Notes under the pieces: generated by a model
The model's database searches: none
Told to the model about the DNA's origin: nothing
The model's input: only the letters and a program-made list of their open reading frames with translations
In this document: positions 36,552-47,224 of the stretch, in pieces
Layout of the letters: every line of letters begins with the position of its first letter
Numbering within the stretch: position 1 is the stretch's first letter
Position numbers and translations under genes: made by a program
NCBI RefSeq assembly: GCF_900089755.1
Contig: NZ_FLOC01000003.1
Coordinates: 124,001 to 188,000 of the forward strand
Length of the DNA stretch: 64,000 nucleotides
Source: Marinomonas aquimarina
Lineage (GTDB): Bacteria; Pseudomonadota; Gammaproteobacteria; Pseudomonadales; Marinomonadaceae
Reading direction: 5' to 3'

Positions 36552-39500
36552 CTATAGCCCCACACTGTCGTGGGGAACACCTAGGTGTGATGACTGAACC
36601 CGACAACGGTCTTGGTTAATTCCCTCAGTCGTGAGGAACGCTCAATCTGAGGGACTCCTTTGTTCATTTGGATCGGTTAATCCCCGAGTGCTCGGGGAAC
36701 GCGTCAAGCTTAAACAAGTACGCGCCATCCATGGCGGTTAATCCCCGAGTGCTCGGGGAACGCTCCCTTCACTAGCGGCAGATACCACATACCATCCGGT
36801 TAATCCCCGAGTGCTCGGGGAACGCGAGTACAGAAAATCCATGTACTCAGTTGTGTACGGTTAATCCCCGAGTGCTCGGGGAACGCTAAACCAACGTGCT
36901 CCATTTCCGTGGCCAACTCGGTTAATCCCCGAGTGCTCGGGGAACGCATGGAGATTTCCTTTCTAACGTCTTCTAGTGCCGGTTAATCCCCGAGTGCTCG
37001 GGGAACGCAGCAATTAGTAGGCGTTTAGGTGCTTTGGTATCCGGTTAATCCCCGAGTGCTCGGGGAACGCTGAAAGTAGAAAGCGCTCTGCGCCGCGATG
37101 TGCGGTTAATCCCCGAGTGCTCGGGGAACGCACGGTTCCGTTATTGCCGTCAAAAGAACGAATCGGTTAATCCCCGAGTGCTCGGGGAACGCATAAAGTT
37201 TTCGCCACCAATAAACACAACATCCGGTTAATCCCCGAGTGCTCGGGGAACGCACGACTGAGCAGCTTATAAGTTTATTCATTCGCGGTTAATCCCCGAG
37301 TGCTCGGGGAACGCCCGACCCCGCCAGGTCGAGATAAATTGTATGTCGGTTAATCCCCGAGTGCTCGGGGAACGCACTATGATCTACCGCCAAATGATCT
37401 AGTTGGACGGTTAATCCCCGAGTGCTCGGGGAACGCGTACTCATACCGCCTATTGATGAGCATGCCACCGGTTAATCCCCGAGTGCTCGGGGAACGCGTG
37501 CTTTAGGTTGTCGTTGCTTTCGATGATGCCGGTTAATCCCCGAGTGCTCGGGGAACGCTGGTAGTCAGCACCGATCAGGGCGGCAACCGTCGGTTAATCC
37601 CCGAGTGCTCGGGGAACGCCTCTTCCGCCGCATCTATTTGTTCCTCTAGCGCGGTTAATCCCCGAGTGCTCGGGGAACGCTACAATGCGTTTAAGGCTAG
37701 GTCAGGTAAAGACGGTTAATCCCCGAGTGCTCGGGGAACGCTTGGCGACGATACAGCAGGGGTCGCGAGTTTCCGGTTAATCCCCGAGTGCTCGGGGAAC
37801 GCTTCTTTCAATTGAAGAAGCCCAGAAGCTGAACCGGTTAATCCCCGAGTGCTCGGGGAACGCGTATTCGCGCTTAACGGCGGCGGTCATAAACACGGTT
37901 AATCCCCGAGTGCTCGGGGAACGCTTGTTCAGACCAACCCATCGCCAAACTCGTCGCGGTTAATCCCCGAGTGCTCGGGGAACGCAACGAGACTGTTTAC
38001 AAACTCGGCATGGGTGGCGGTTAATCCCCGAGTGCTCGGGGAACGCATTATGTGGGGTGGGCGTATTGGTGAGTTGCGCGGTTAATCCCCGAGTGCTCGG
38101 GGAACGCGTGCGCGCTGCAATGGGGCTGTAACGGTTTCGCGGTTAATCCCCGAGTGCTCGGGGAACGCCCCTGCTAGTTGAACAAGCTCCAAGTAAGGAA
38201 CGGTTAATCCCCGAGTGCTCGGGGAACGCGTGGTGGCATCGCCGGTGATTTTCCCCGTTGCCGGTTAATCCCCGAGTGCTCGGGGAACGCATCCCCGTAG
38301 CTGCTTCGATTTCAGCATAAGTCGGTTAATCCCCGAGTGCTCGGGGAACGCGACCAACGGACTAGGCGACAACACCTTTACATCGGTTAATCCCCGAGTG
38401 CTCGGGGAACGCTGGAGGGGTACTACGCAATGCGAGCACGTTTCCGGTTAATCCCCGAGTGCTCGGGGAACGCAAACGGTGAGTCTCTATAACGTGCTCA
38501 ATTTGCGGTTAATCCCCGAGTGCTCGGGGAACGCTCAGGCGCAGTAACTCCAAAATCAATGCAACACGGTTAATCCCCGAGTGCTCGGGGAACGCTTGCT
38601 CATTACCAAATATCTCCACCACCTCCGCGGTTAATCCCCGAGTGCTCGGGGAACGCTTTCAATGAAAATGTCAAAAATGTTTTTATCGCGGTTAATCCCC
38701 GAGTGCTCGGGGAACGCTTTTAGTGAGTCATCTATAAGAATGGAAAACGCGGTTAATCCCCGAGTGCTCGGGGAACACTGGCCCTTTCGCCACATAAAAT
38801 GGGTTAAAACCGGTTAATCCCCGAGTGCTCGGGGAACGCTGAACTCGGATCGAGTCAGCGACAACGCGGCGCGGTTAATCCCCGAGTGCTCGGGGAACGC
38901 CTGATTGCTGCGTGGTCAAGCGCCTCGGCTAACGGTTAATCCCCGAGTGCTCGGGGAACGCGAGGCGGTATGGGTTACGGCGGCGGTGCGGATCGGTTAA
39001 TCCCCGAGTGCTCGGGGAACGCGTTTTCAAATAGTTTCTTAAGCCATGCCCAGCCGGTTAATCCCCGAGTGCTCGGGGAACGCTACGAATGTATTTCATT
39101 ATTTAGCCTCCAAAACGGTTAATCCCCGAGTGCTCGGGGAACGCCAGCAGAAGCTTTCTGTAAGGCCACTGCCATACGGTTAATCCCCGAGTGCTCGGGG
39201 AACGCCTGTTCCGCCAGCGCCTCCCGTAGTTGTGGCACGGTTAATCCCCGAGTGCTCGGGGAACGCAGTGTTTGAGCCAGCTCCGCCGCCGATTCCAGCG
39301 GTTAATCCCCGAGTGCTCGGGGAACGCCAATTCTTTCGGGTGCGCTTCCTGAATACCATCGGTTAATCCCCGAGTGCTCGGGGAACGCCAATAAAACCAA
39401 TCGTGGCGGTTTGGGTGTAGCGGTTAATCCCCGAGTGCTCGGGGAACGCCTCATCTAAATCCATGTAGGTATCTAAATATTCGGTTAATCCCCGAGTGCT

Positions 39501-40976
39501 CGGGGAACGCTGCTCATTAAATACCGTGCCGCCAGTTTCTTTCGGTTAATCCCCGAGTGCTCGGGGAACGCAATAATTACACTACGCATCTTAGCCCTGC
39601 ACTCGGTTAATCCCCGAGTGCTCGGGGAACGCATAAGGTAAGAATGCGGATCATCGATAGGTGGCGGTTAATCCCCGAGTGCTCGGGGAACGCTCATCCA
39701 TTGTGAGCTGCTTTTCTAAGAAAGACGGTTAATCCCCGAGTGCTCGGGGAACGCTTACTAACTCAGAAACCCCGTAGTCGGGGAAACGGTTAATCCCCGA
39801 GTGCTCGGGGAACGCCTGATCACAAGAACTTGATGGAAGCAGCGGCGCGGTTAATCCCCGAGTGCTCGGGGAACGCAGCGTTAGAGCGCTGGCAGTAGAC
39901 GACACTGACGGTTAATCCCCGAGTGCTCGGGGAACGCGGAGCATCACCCAGGCGCTGATGCATCAGAACCGGTTAATCCCCGAGTGCTCGGGGAACGCAA
40001 CATCATCAACCACCTTCAGCACAATCACCCCGGTTAATCCCCGAGTGCTCGGGGAACGCGACTGGTCTTTCATACCTTTTAAGATGGTGGTCGGTTAATC
40101 CCCGAGTGCTCGGGGAACGCCAATTAACTTTACTTCGTTTAATGCCATGTTACGGTTAATCCCCGAGTGCTCGGGGAACGCGCATTGTCCGTGTAAGTCA
40201 GACTTTCGAGATACGGTTAATCCCCGAGTGCTCGGGGAACGCGCAACTGGCGCCGCCTCACATAGCAGAGATCGCGGTTAATCCCCGAGTGCTCGGGGAA
40301 CGCTGCATCATTGCTTTGGTCTTCTTGATCATTGCCGGTTAATCCCCGAGTGCTCGGGGAACGCCAAGCGGTGAACGACGGCGCGAACTCGTTTGACGGT
40401 TAATCCCCGAGTGCTCGGGGAACGCTCAATATCTGCTGGCAGCAACCAAAATGCTGGCGGTTAATCCCCGAGTGCTCGGGGAACGCTCAGTACGTTTATC
40501 AGATCACGCGGTTTCAGTCGGTTAATCCCCGAGTGCTCGGGGAACGCGAGCTTGGCGGCGTATGTGAAGAAGAGGTCTACGGTTAATCCCCGAGTGCTCG
40601 GGGAACGCGAAGAAGAGATCGATGCTAATCGAGAGTTTAACGGTTAATCCCCGAGTGCTCGGGGAACGCGCTTGAAAAGCAAGGTCAAAGATTTTATCGT
40701 CGCGGTTAATCCCCGAGTGCTCGGGGAACGCGTCGTCAATTTCTACAAAGCGCGAATCGGTCACGGTTAATCCCCGAGTGCTCGGGGAACGCTCTACGAT
40801 CGCAACGACCGAACCCTCGGCATTCGGTTAATCCCCGAGTGCTCGGGGAACGCTATCAGACGTTAGTGTAAGCGGCGGCAATAAACGGTTAATCCCCGAG
40901 TGCTCGGGGAACGCGCCTGATTTCATTTGACTTTATACGTCCCCACGCGGTTAATCCCCGAGTGCTCGGGGAACGC
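36552..40976 (-). CRISPR. type I-E CRISPR array, 71 canonical plus 2 decayed repeats
   Basis: I counted 71 repeats of 29 bp from 36674 to 40976, at 61-bp steps with four 62-bp steps (spacers of 32 and four of 33 bp; 70 spacers). In crRNA orientation (minus strand) the repeat starts GCGTTCCCCGAGCACTCGGG and ends with the 8-nt handle ATTAACCG, the I-E pattern. One repeat (38750-38778) has a G-to-A change. Two decayed repeats continue in register at 36613-36641 and 36552-36580, the distal end, giving two more spacers. Leader and cas2 are at the right end, so newest spacers are near 40.9 kb. The array is long, implying an active or once-active adaptation history. Confidence 0.99.
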
Positions 40977-41151
40977 TCTTAGTGTAGATTATTGTTTTAT
41001 AGAGGAAAATGCCTTACAAAGAAATCCACCAAGATTTAGTGTTCTTTTTAAGTTTTTAAAGATCTATAACCTTTTGATTTTAAAGAACTTAACCGAAAGG
41101 AGCTTCAAACAAACAAATTCCACCGAAAGTCCATAAAAATCATTAAGTTAG
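40977..41151 (-). promoter_or_regulatory. CRISPR leader
   Basis: An AT-rich 175-bp stretch between cas2 and the first repeat, read on the minus strand. It contains a perfect IHF consensus (AATCAAAAGGTTA on the minus strand, 41067-41079), about 90 bp from the first repeat. IHF bends I-E leaders to guide Cas1-Cas2. The array promoter should lie here as well; TATAAAACAATAAT occurs close to the first repeat. Confidence 0.75.
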
Positions 41152-41451
<300 letters not shown>

Positions 41452-42372
41452 CTAATGGCTGCGATGGCCGCTATCGGCGAGGGATTCGGGTTCAGGAATC
41501 GCAGGAGGTTGACTGTCTTCCGGTGGTTTCGGCGGTTCGATCTCTCCAGCTGAAAGCACTTCTTCGATCAATGGAATCAGACGATCTAATACTTTGGAGC
41601 TACGGAAAATGTCGCGGCAGGCGATGCGTACGTCTTTATCTGGTTGATAGGTACCTTTTGACGCGATTTCGAATGCTTTAGGCACCACCGAATCAAACTT
41701 GATGATATCGGCAATATCATAGACAAACGACAATGGCTTTCCTGTATGAACAAAACCAATAGCTGGCGCGTAACCTGCAGCTAAGACTGCTGCTTCGGTA
41801 ATCCCATACAAACAGGAGGTAGCAGCACTAATACATTGATTAACCGTATCGCCTTTGCTCCAATCTTTTGGATCGTAGCGCCGTCCTTGCCAATTGACCC
41901 CGTATTGCTTAGCAAGGAGCTTGTAAGTTTCTCGAACACGAGCCCCTTCAATACCTCTTAATTGTTCTACGGATCGACGACTTGGCGGTGCTTCACCAAA
42001 GCGCAGTTCAAACATTTTCCGTACGACTTTGAGACGTAAGTTTTCATCTAAGGCAAGTTTGGCCTGATATAGCAAACGATCTGATCGGGCACCACCAGGC
42101 TGACCTGAGGCATATAACCGAACACCAGCTTCTCCTACCCAAACAAGCAATGTACCCGCTGTCGCGGCAAGCTTAACTGCTGCATGGGACACTCGTGTGC
42201 CCGGCTCCAACATAATGCACGCCACCGAACCCACTGGAATATGCGTGCGTACGCCATTTACATCAATTAGCACAAATGCCCCGTCTTTCACATCCAACTG
42301 ACCATATTGCAGAAAGATCATCGAGACGCGATTTTTAATCGGGATGGGATTTAGCGGGATAAAACTACTCAT
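41452..42372 (-). CDS. cas1e: CRISPR integrase Cas1e
   Basis: A 306-residue Cas1 of the I-E type. The metal-binding residues of the integrase are visible: Glu in GARVRETYKLL (about residue 145), His in IGFVHTGKPL and Asp in FVYDIADIIKFD. The N-terminal beta domain (LIDVNGVRTHIPVGSVACIMLEPG) and the disordered C-tail are also typical. AAGGAG precedes the ATG. It follows cas6e after 76 bp containing a terminator-like hairpin, so adaptation genes may be expressed at a different level from Cascade. Confidence 0.97.
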   Translation of the reverse strand: MSSFIPLNPIPIKNRVSMIFLQYGQLDVKDGAFVLIDVNGVRTHIPVGSVACIMLEPGTRVSHAAVKLAATAGTLLVWVGEAGVRLYASGQPGGARSDRLLYQAKLALDENLRLKVVRKMFELRFGEAPPSRRSVEQLRGIEGARVRETYKLLAKQYGVNWQGRRYDPKDWSKGDTVNQCISAATSCLYGITEAAVLAAGYAPAIGFVHTGKPLSFVYDIADIIKFDSVVPKAFEIASKGTYQPDKDVRIACRDIFRSSKVLDRLIPLIEEVLSAGEIEPPKPPEDSQPPAIPEPESLADSGHRSH

Positions 42373-42406
42373 ACTAACTCCTTGTATGATCAGTTATTAT
42401 GCAATC

Positions 42407-42443
42407 AAAAAGTAAGGCTCAATCATTTCACTGATTAAGCCTT
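42407..42443 (-). terminator. terminator or attenuator between cas6e and cas1
   Basis: The minus strand has AAGGCTTAATCA, a 6-nt loop, TGATTGAGCCTT (12-bp stem with one G-U), then ACTTTTTG. It lies in the middle of the cas gene run and would separate the interference genes from cas1-cas2. Confidence 0.75.
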
Positions 42444-42448
42444 ATCTT

Positions 42449-43123
42449 TTAAATAGGCTTTATTAGGATCAAGCCACAGCCAAGAGCTTTCGATTTGCCG
42501 ACACCTTGCTTGAGCTTACCTATAAAGCGATCAGGGTCTTGCACTGTCAGAACACCTTCATAATCGACACTTGAGAATTGAATCGTCGTATCAGAGGATT
42601 TACGTGAACGGTGCTGTTGGTAACTTTTAATAAACGGTAGCGCATCAAGTGTAATCCCCCAATCCTGAAGTCTATCTGGCGCAGCTAACCACTGCTGAGC
42701 AGCTTGCTCCATTAATGCCTTAACTTCCTCGGGATCAGTAACCCCATCATGCTTAGCATTACGTTTCGCATGCATCATGACATCGTGGCGCTGATTTTTA
42801 CCTTGAAAGTTTTTAACCGTCACGGTTGGATTGGCTCTTAGTGAAAAGCTTAGTCTTTGTCCCGAATACAACTTTGGTTCAAAGCGCTTACTTTGCACTT
42901 TGAAGCAGCTGCTATCGACTTCAGGCTCGTTTTCAGATTGAACATAAAACACCGGACGCCCTTGACCATCTTGTTCTTCTCGAAATAAAAACGAACGCGC
43001 CTCATCGTTAGTAAATAATTGCCATAATGCTTGATGCGAGGAGTAAACGCCTTTGTTTCCCAGCCCCGCTAGCATTAAACGCGCTTGATCTGACGATTGA
43101 AAAGATACTTTAGATAAAAACAT
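42449..43123 (-). CDS. cas6e: crRNA endoribonuclease Cas6e (CasE)
   Basis: A 224-residue Cas6e, the Cascade subunit that cuts pre-crRNA at the base of the repeat hairpin and stays bound to it. MFLSKVSFQSSDQ opens the first RRM fold; SHQALWQLF carries the catalytic-region histidine; the end has the glycine-rich GKLKQGVGKSKALGCGLILI loop typical of the RAMP superfamily. It abuts the cas5e stop directly. Confidence 0.95.
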   Translation of the reverse strand: MFLSKVSFQSSDQARLMLAGLGNKGVYSSHQALWQLFTNDEARSFLFREEQDGQGRPVFYVQSENEPEVDSSCFKVQSKRFEPKLYSGQRLSFSLRANPTVTVKNFQGKNQRHDVMMHAKRNAKHDGVTDPEEVKALMEQAAQQWLAAPDRLQDWGITLDALPFIKSYQQHRSRKSSDTTIQFSSVDYEGVLTVQDPDRFIGKLKQGVGKSKALGCGLILIKPI

Positions 43124-43891
43124 TTATACCTCCCTACCAGCGTCAGAAGCCCGAATGGTGACTTGATGCATAGCACGTTGCTGAAATTGCCATCGAGTCC
43201 GACTCACTGGATCATCCCATGGGTGTGTCGTCATGACAGTATCACCTTGAATCTCAGAGATATCGCCTTCCCATGTATAGGTAAACGCTCGGCTACGTCG
43301 CAACCAAGTATTGTCTGAAATGCCTTCTGGCGTTATCTCAGGAAAGTCTTGATCTAAAGCCTCTTTCAACTCGCTATTACCAACCAATAAAGGGCGTAAC
43401 GGTGCGGAAACAGGGCAAGACTTGCGCCCTAAATACAAAGTAAATACGGGACGAATAAGTGCACTTTGAAGTTCATCCAATGTAACAGTAGCTGTGTCAG
43501 TTAAAGAAAGCGCCACCACCCATAAACCATCACAACGATAATCTCGCGTAGAGAGAATCGTATTCAATTTATCCTTTGGCTCATCAAGTAACTCATTTTT
43601 ACGAGTACGGTAAACGTACTTGTTGTTACGAGCAGGCACTTGGCTGGTGTGGTAGTCACGTAGCAAGCTGGTCGGTGTTAATTGCTTAGTCGCAACCTGT
43701 ACACTTTGATGAAGCGCTTGTAGACGGGCGCTCTCTTCCCGCTTGATGCCCAAAGCCGCACCTAATAAGCCCAAAATAGCGGAGCGGGTGGGCGATATAT
43801 GTGTCGCCCGATCGCCGCCTACAGCTGGCTGGCCCCAACTCGCTATAGGTCCATAGAGTTGAAATACCAAATAGTCTTTCATAGTCTGCAC
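43124..43891 (-). CDS. cas5e: Cascade subunit Cas5e (CasD)
   Basis: A 255-residue Cas5e, which binds the 5' handle of the crRNA at the foot of Cascade. Landmarks are YLVFQLYGPIASWGQPAVGGDRATHISPTRSAILGLLGAALGI at the N-terminus and the thumb region with LLRDYHTSQVP and LSTRDYRCDGLWVVALS. It begins 8 bp after cas7e and ends directly at the cas6e start. Confidence 0.95.
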   Translation of the reverse strand: MQTMKDYLVFQLYGPIASWGQPAVGGDRATHISPTRSAILGLLGAALGIKREESARLQALHQSVQVATKQLTPTSLLRDYHTSQVPARNNKYVYRTRKNELLDEPKDKLNTILSTRDYRCDGLWVVALSLTDTATVTLDELQSALIRPVFTLYLGRKSCPVSAPLRPLLVGNSELKEALDQDFPEITPEGISDNTWLRRSRAFTYTWEGDISEIQGDTVMTTHPWDDPVSRTRWQFQQRAMHQVTIRASDAGREV

Positions 43892-43899
43892 TCCAGCTA

Positions 43900-44934
43900 T
43901 TAATTAGCGACGAATGCTTTGAGTTCATCAAATGAACCTTCACCAACCACTGCGTTGATACTATAACGAGTATCTGCACATTGGCCGTAAACCTTGTCAA
44001 AATTCTCGGCTTGCTTTTCCAATGCGCTAATCGCCAGAAACGCTTGATCTTCACCTTTGATTGGTTTTAGAAATGCTGCCGATAACGAGCGCGGTTGTTG
44101 CTCACCTTTTTCAGCCAGTACATAGCTCGCGTAAGCACGTGACGCAAAGCTGTTTTGCTTGCCCTTTGGAGATACTTTTACAGCAGCTTCAGTCAAAGCT
44201 TGAATAGCTTGGTTTGCTAGAGCTTCGTTACCATCCAAATTCTCGATGAGCTGAGTTTTATTGATACAAACATAACTGTAAAAAAGAGCCGCGGCGAAGC
44301 CAGACTCACCGATATGTGAAGAACCCGAATCTTCCTTACCATCATTTAGATCGTCTACAGCAGTAAAGTAATCATCTTCCACTACCACACTATGGACACT
44401 CAACGCATGAGCTACTTGGCAAGCGGCTTCTACATTGAAGGCTGGGCTAGAGGCCAACATACGACCAAATAATGCGATATCCACTGCGCTTTGGTTATGA
44501 CGTAATAAGCTCAACTCTTCTTCGGTCGGCTCGCGACTCTCATCAGCTAATACCGCTGCCAAATCTAAAGCGGCTTGCTGCTCTTCTGGGCTGATGTGCG
44601 CTAGCTGCTCAATTTCGAGCGAGCCCTTTTTACCTTTACCAAACACACCAGCAATGCTTGCAGCCCATTTTTGAGCATTCTTTTCCGCAACGCCATTCTC
44701 AACTAGAACTTTAAAAACTTCGCCGCCAAAGCGTTTGGTTCGCTTGCCAAGATTATTTGCCATAGACTCTTCAAAGATTTCGGAGCAACGCCAGTTACGT
44801 TTCAAGCTCTGAGAACTCACTCGCAAACGATCGAAGCCCCCCATTTTTGCAGTTTTTGGGCGCCCTAAGTCATCACGGTTTAAATTAGATGGTGCGTAAG
44901 ACGTTAGGAAGTGAAGTTGGATAAATTGGCTCAT
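43900..44934 (-). CDS. cas7e: Cascade backbone subunit Cas7e (CasC)
   Basis: A 344-residue Cas7e; six copies line the crRNA in Cascade. I take the ATG at 44934 (MSQFIQLHFLTSYAPSNLNRDDLGRPKTA, AAGGAA upstream) rather than an earlier in-frame start inside cse2. Also seen are GGFDRLRVSSQSLKRNWR and, near the end, SFASRAYASYVLAEKGEQQPRSLSAAFLKPI. Length is usual (E. coli 363). Confidence 0.96.
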   Translation of the reverse strand: MSQFIQLHFLTSYAPSNLNRDDLGRPKTAKMGGFDRLRVSSQSLKRNWRCSEIFEESMANNLGKRTKRFGGEVFKVLVENGVAEKNAQKWAASIAGVFGKGKKGSLEIEQLAHISPEEQQAALDLAAVLADESREPTEEELSLLRHNQSAVDIALFGRMLASSPAFNVEAACQVAHALSVHSVVVEDDYFTAVDDLNDGKEDSGSSHIGESGFAAALFYSYVCINKTQLIENLDGNEALANQAIQALTEAAVKVSPKGKQNSFASRAYASYVLAEKGEQQPRSLSAAFLKPIKGEDQAFLAISALEKQAENFDKVYGQCADTRYSINAVVGEGSFDELKAFVAN

Positions 44935-44947
44935 GGAAAATTCCTTT

Positions 44948-45544
44948 TTAAGCAGTTTTAGATTTAGAATATTTTTGGTTGGCAGCTTGGTAGTAGTCCA
45001 TCGCCCAACGTACACTGATGCGCTTATCCGCCTTACGCGGTGACCATGCGTAGAACTCATCAAACCATTGCAATATGTCATCAGCCACTTTGGTGGGCGA
45101 TGCTTTGCCATCTAATTGCAGCACAATACGACGTATACGCTTTAGGAAGTCATCTGGTGTTGGAGCATTTTGTAGCTTGGCAAAGCGCAGCTCACTGACG
45201 ATCGATTTGTCAGCTGGCTCGCCATGTTTGTTTACTTTTTTACCCGCTTGAGCGGCCAGCTTCTCGCCATTATCTTGCTTGATATGTACCAGTACTGCGG
45301 CGACGGTCGCCCATGCTTCTAGGTTTTGCGGTACGTCTTCGAGGCCTTGGTTTAGCAATTCCAACCAAAGCATGCGAAAACCTTCTTGTAACATTACTGC
45401 GTCTGCGCTGTCACATCTTTTTAGCTGAGCTTTATGAGACGTTGGCGCTGGTGGAATCCCCTTCGCTTTTAATGTAGCAGAGTCTTCAAACATTCCCTGC
45501 CACCAGCGTAACACTGTATTTCCATACTGATTCATGCCACTCAT
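44948..45544 (-). CDS. cse2: Cascade small subunit Cse2 (CasB)
   Basis: A 198-residue helical Cse2; two copies form the belly of Cascade and stabilise the R-loop. Landmarks are LRWWQGMFEDSATLKAKGIPPAPTSHKAQLKRC and RFAKLQNAPTPDDFLKRIRRIVLQLDGKASPTKVADDILQW. The ATG overlaps the cas8e stop by 4 bp (ATGA). Confidence 0.94.
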   Translation of the reverse strand: MSGMNQYGNTVLRWWQGMFEDSATLKAKGIPPAPTSHKAQLKRCDSADAVMLQEGFRMLWLELLNQGLEDVPQNLEAWATVAAVLVHIKQDNGEKLAAQAGKKVNKHGEPADKSIVSELRFAKLQNAPTPDDFLKRIRRIVLQLDGKASPTKVADDILQWFDEFYAWSPRKADKRISVRWAMDYYQAANQKYSKSKTA

Positions 45545-47145
45545 GACATCACCTCCTGCTGTTCCTCTACCTGGTATTCTTGTTTAAATTTTTTGATGTC
45601 TTTACCGCCAAACAACCAACCACATAATGCCCGGCGTGCTTCGATGCGTTTCAGCATAGTTCGCTCCGAGCCAAGCTCTGAAAGCGCATACTCGTCAAAT
45701 AAATCGAGGACTGTATGCTGTAATTGGCCGAGCCATACATTTGCAGTGGCGCTAGGTAAAACTTCTGAGCCATCGTCTACGGCATCCATTAATTGAGAAA
45801 CAGCGTTAAAGAAACTTGTCTCGCTGCGCTGCCAAAACTCCAAATCGATGAAAGACATATCACCCTTAGTATCACTTGGACTTTCAAACCAAGCAGCTTT
45901 TACTTGTGTGCGTAAATGCCACAAAGCATCGCCAGAAAGCTTTTGTAAACGCTTCACTTCTAAAAGAAGATCCGTTTGTTGTTCAGGATCAAATTGGAAC
46001 AAAGGCATAGTCGTGCTGTACCAGCCACGGGGCTTCATATTGTCCATGTCATAGCCAAACACCCAAAGACTGGTAACAACCTTTTTAAAAACTCTAGGAT
46101 TACCTTCACTGATACGCTCAAAGTGGCCAACAACACGAGCGCACTTTTGGGCATTCTCTTCACTAGAAAAAGTCAAGGCATCCCATATTTTGTATTGAAT
46201 CCCTCCTGGCTGACCTTTAGCCGATAGCCAATCACCGTCGGGCTTTTTCGGATCACCTTTATAGGGCGTTAACGGATGTGTCCAATTACCTGAATAGTTG
46301 TAACCGTAATTTTGCGTACGATAATCACTTACAATGTTACTCGTCGTCTGGCCAGTAATTGCACATACTCCTTCATGGTTCTTCACATCTAAACGAATAC
46401 GTCGCGGCATGGCCCAAAACATATGCAGCGGATGCACATGATCATGAAAAACTTCGGAGCCTTTCTTTTCGCTAGTGCGTGTCGGAGCCAGCCAGGGAAA
46501 CACTGAGCCATCGCTAAAATCAGGGTCTTCATAAACCCAGCTCTCGCGATTGATCACATTGAGCCATAGCTTTTGCCATAAAGGTGCGTCCGAATCTGCC
46601 GGCATCACGAGAGTCGTTAATGGCCCGCCACCCCGTAGCCCTACGCGATGCCCTGCGCCGCCTGAAGGGGCATTGATTTGAAGAGTAAACAGCGCTAACA
46701 AGGCCATTTCTAACGACATCTGATCGCACACACCCCGTTTAATAAAATGGTCTGTGTTATTTTTAATACCGTTTTCACCTGGCGCATCGATAAGCAGTCC
46801 TGCAATATTCGAGGGCTTTTGCTCAGAAAGTGATTCAAAGTCTTGCATAAACAGAGGGCCACTACCCTCGGCATTAAAAGCATGCTCGACAGCTTGAAGG
46901 TCTAGCTCAAGCTCCTGCTGGGTAGGCGCCTGCTTAAATCGCTCCACCCACTGAGTTGAGTCTTTAGGGGCAAAGGCTGTCTGCAACAGTCCAATTGCAA
47001 ACTGATAAGCCGCACCTTGGAAATCTGCACGCGGTAGAGCAAAGTCTAAAACGTCATCTGCGCAAATATGGCTAATGGGCAGCGCCTGCACTGAACCGTC
47101 GCGCATTCGCATCGGCAACCATGGGTCTTTTACTAGGTTCATCAT
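45541..47145 (-). CDS. cas8e: Cascade large subunit Cas8e (CasA/Cse1)
   Basis: A 534-residue Cas8e, which recognises the PAM, starts R-loop formation and recruits Cas3. The N-terminus NLVKDPWLPMRMRDGSVQALPISHI is diagnostic; QTAFAPKD, PSGGAGHRVGLRGGGPLTTLV and the C-terminal helical bundle are also present. AGGGAT precedes the tandem ATGs. It heads the Cascade operon and has a roughly 350-nt leader that contains two hairpins, a small ORF and the candidate promoter controlled by the opposing mini-CRISPR. Confidence 0.96.
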   Translation of the reverse strand: MMNLVKDPWLPMRMRDGSVQALPISHICADDVLDFALPRADFQGAAYQFAIGLLQTAFAPKDSTQWVERFKQAPTQQELELDLQAVEHAFNAEGSGPLFMQDFESLSEQKPSNIAGLLIDAPGENGIKNNTDHFIKRGVCDQMSLEMALLALFTLQINAPSGGAGHRVGLRGGGPLTTLVMPADSDAPLWQKLWLNVINRESWVYEDPDFSDGSVFPWLAPTRTSEKKGSEVFHDHVHPLHMFWAMPRRIRLDVKNHEGVCAITGQTTSNIVSDYRTQNYGYNYSGNWTHPLTPYKGDPKKPDGDWLSAKGQPGGIQYKIWDALTFSSEENAQKCARVVGHFERISEGNPRVFKKVVTSLWVFGYDMDNMKPRGWYSTTMPLFQFDPEQQTDLLLEVKRLQKLSGDALWHLRTQVKAAWFESPSDTKGDMSFIDLEFWQRSETSFFNAVSQLMDAVDDGSEVLPSATANVWLGQLQHTVLDLFDEYALSELGSERTMLKRIEARRALCGWLFGGKDIKKFKQEYQVEEQQEVMS

Positions 47146-47163
47146 ATATCCCTATTAGAAGTA

Positions 47164-47224
47164 GGGAGAGTATGCTCTCCCTGATGATTATGCTAACCAA
47201 CACGCTCGCCCCATCAAGCGTGTT
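47164..47224 (-). other. two hairpins in the cas8e leader
   Basis: AACACGCT/AGCGTGTT (47199-47224, 10-nt loop) and GGGAGAG-TATG-CTCTCCC (47164-47181) lie just upstream of the cas8e SD. Neither has a T-run, so they are not ordinary terminators. They may regulate or insulate cas8e translation. Confidence 0.6.

Noticed and set aside
40522-41136. ORFs of 69-80 codons within and at the edge of the CRISPR array
   Set aside because: They are translations of repeats and spacers with no SD; the periodic repeat keeps frames open by chance.
44935-45111. Upstream extension of cas7e by 59 codons
   Set aside because: It overlaps cse2; the ATG at 44934 has an SD and matches the conserved Cas7e start.
47164-47224. 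Intrinsic terminator before cas8e
   Set aside because: Two good hairpins exist but neither is followed by a T-run on the minus strand; kept only as structural elements.
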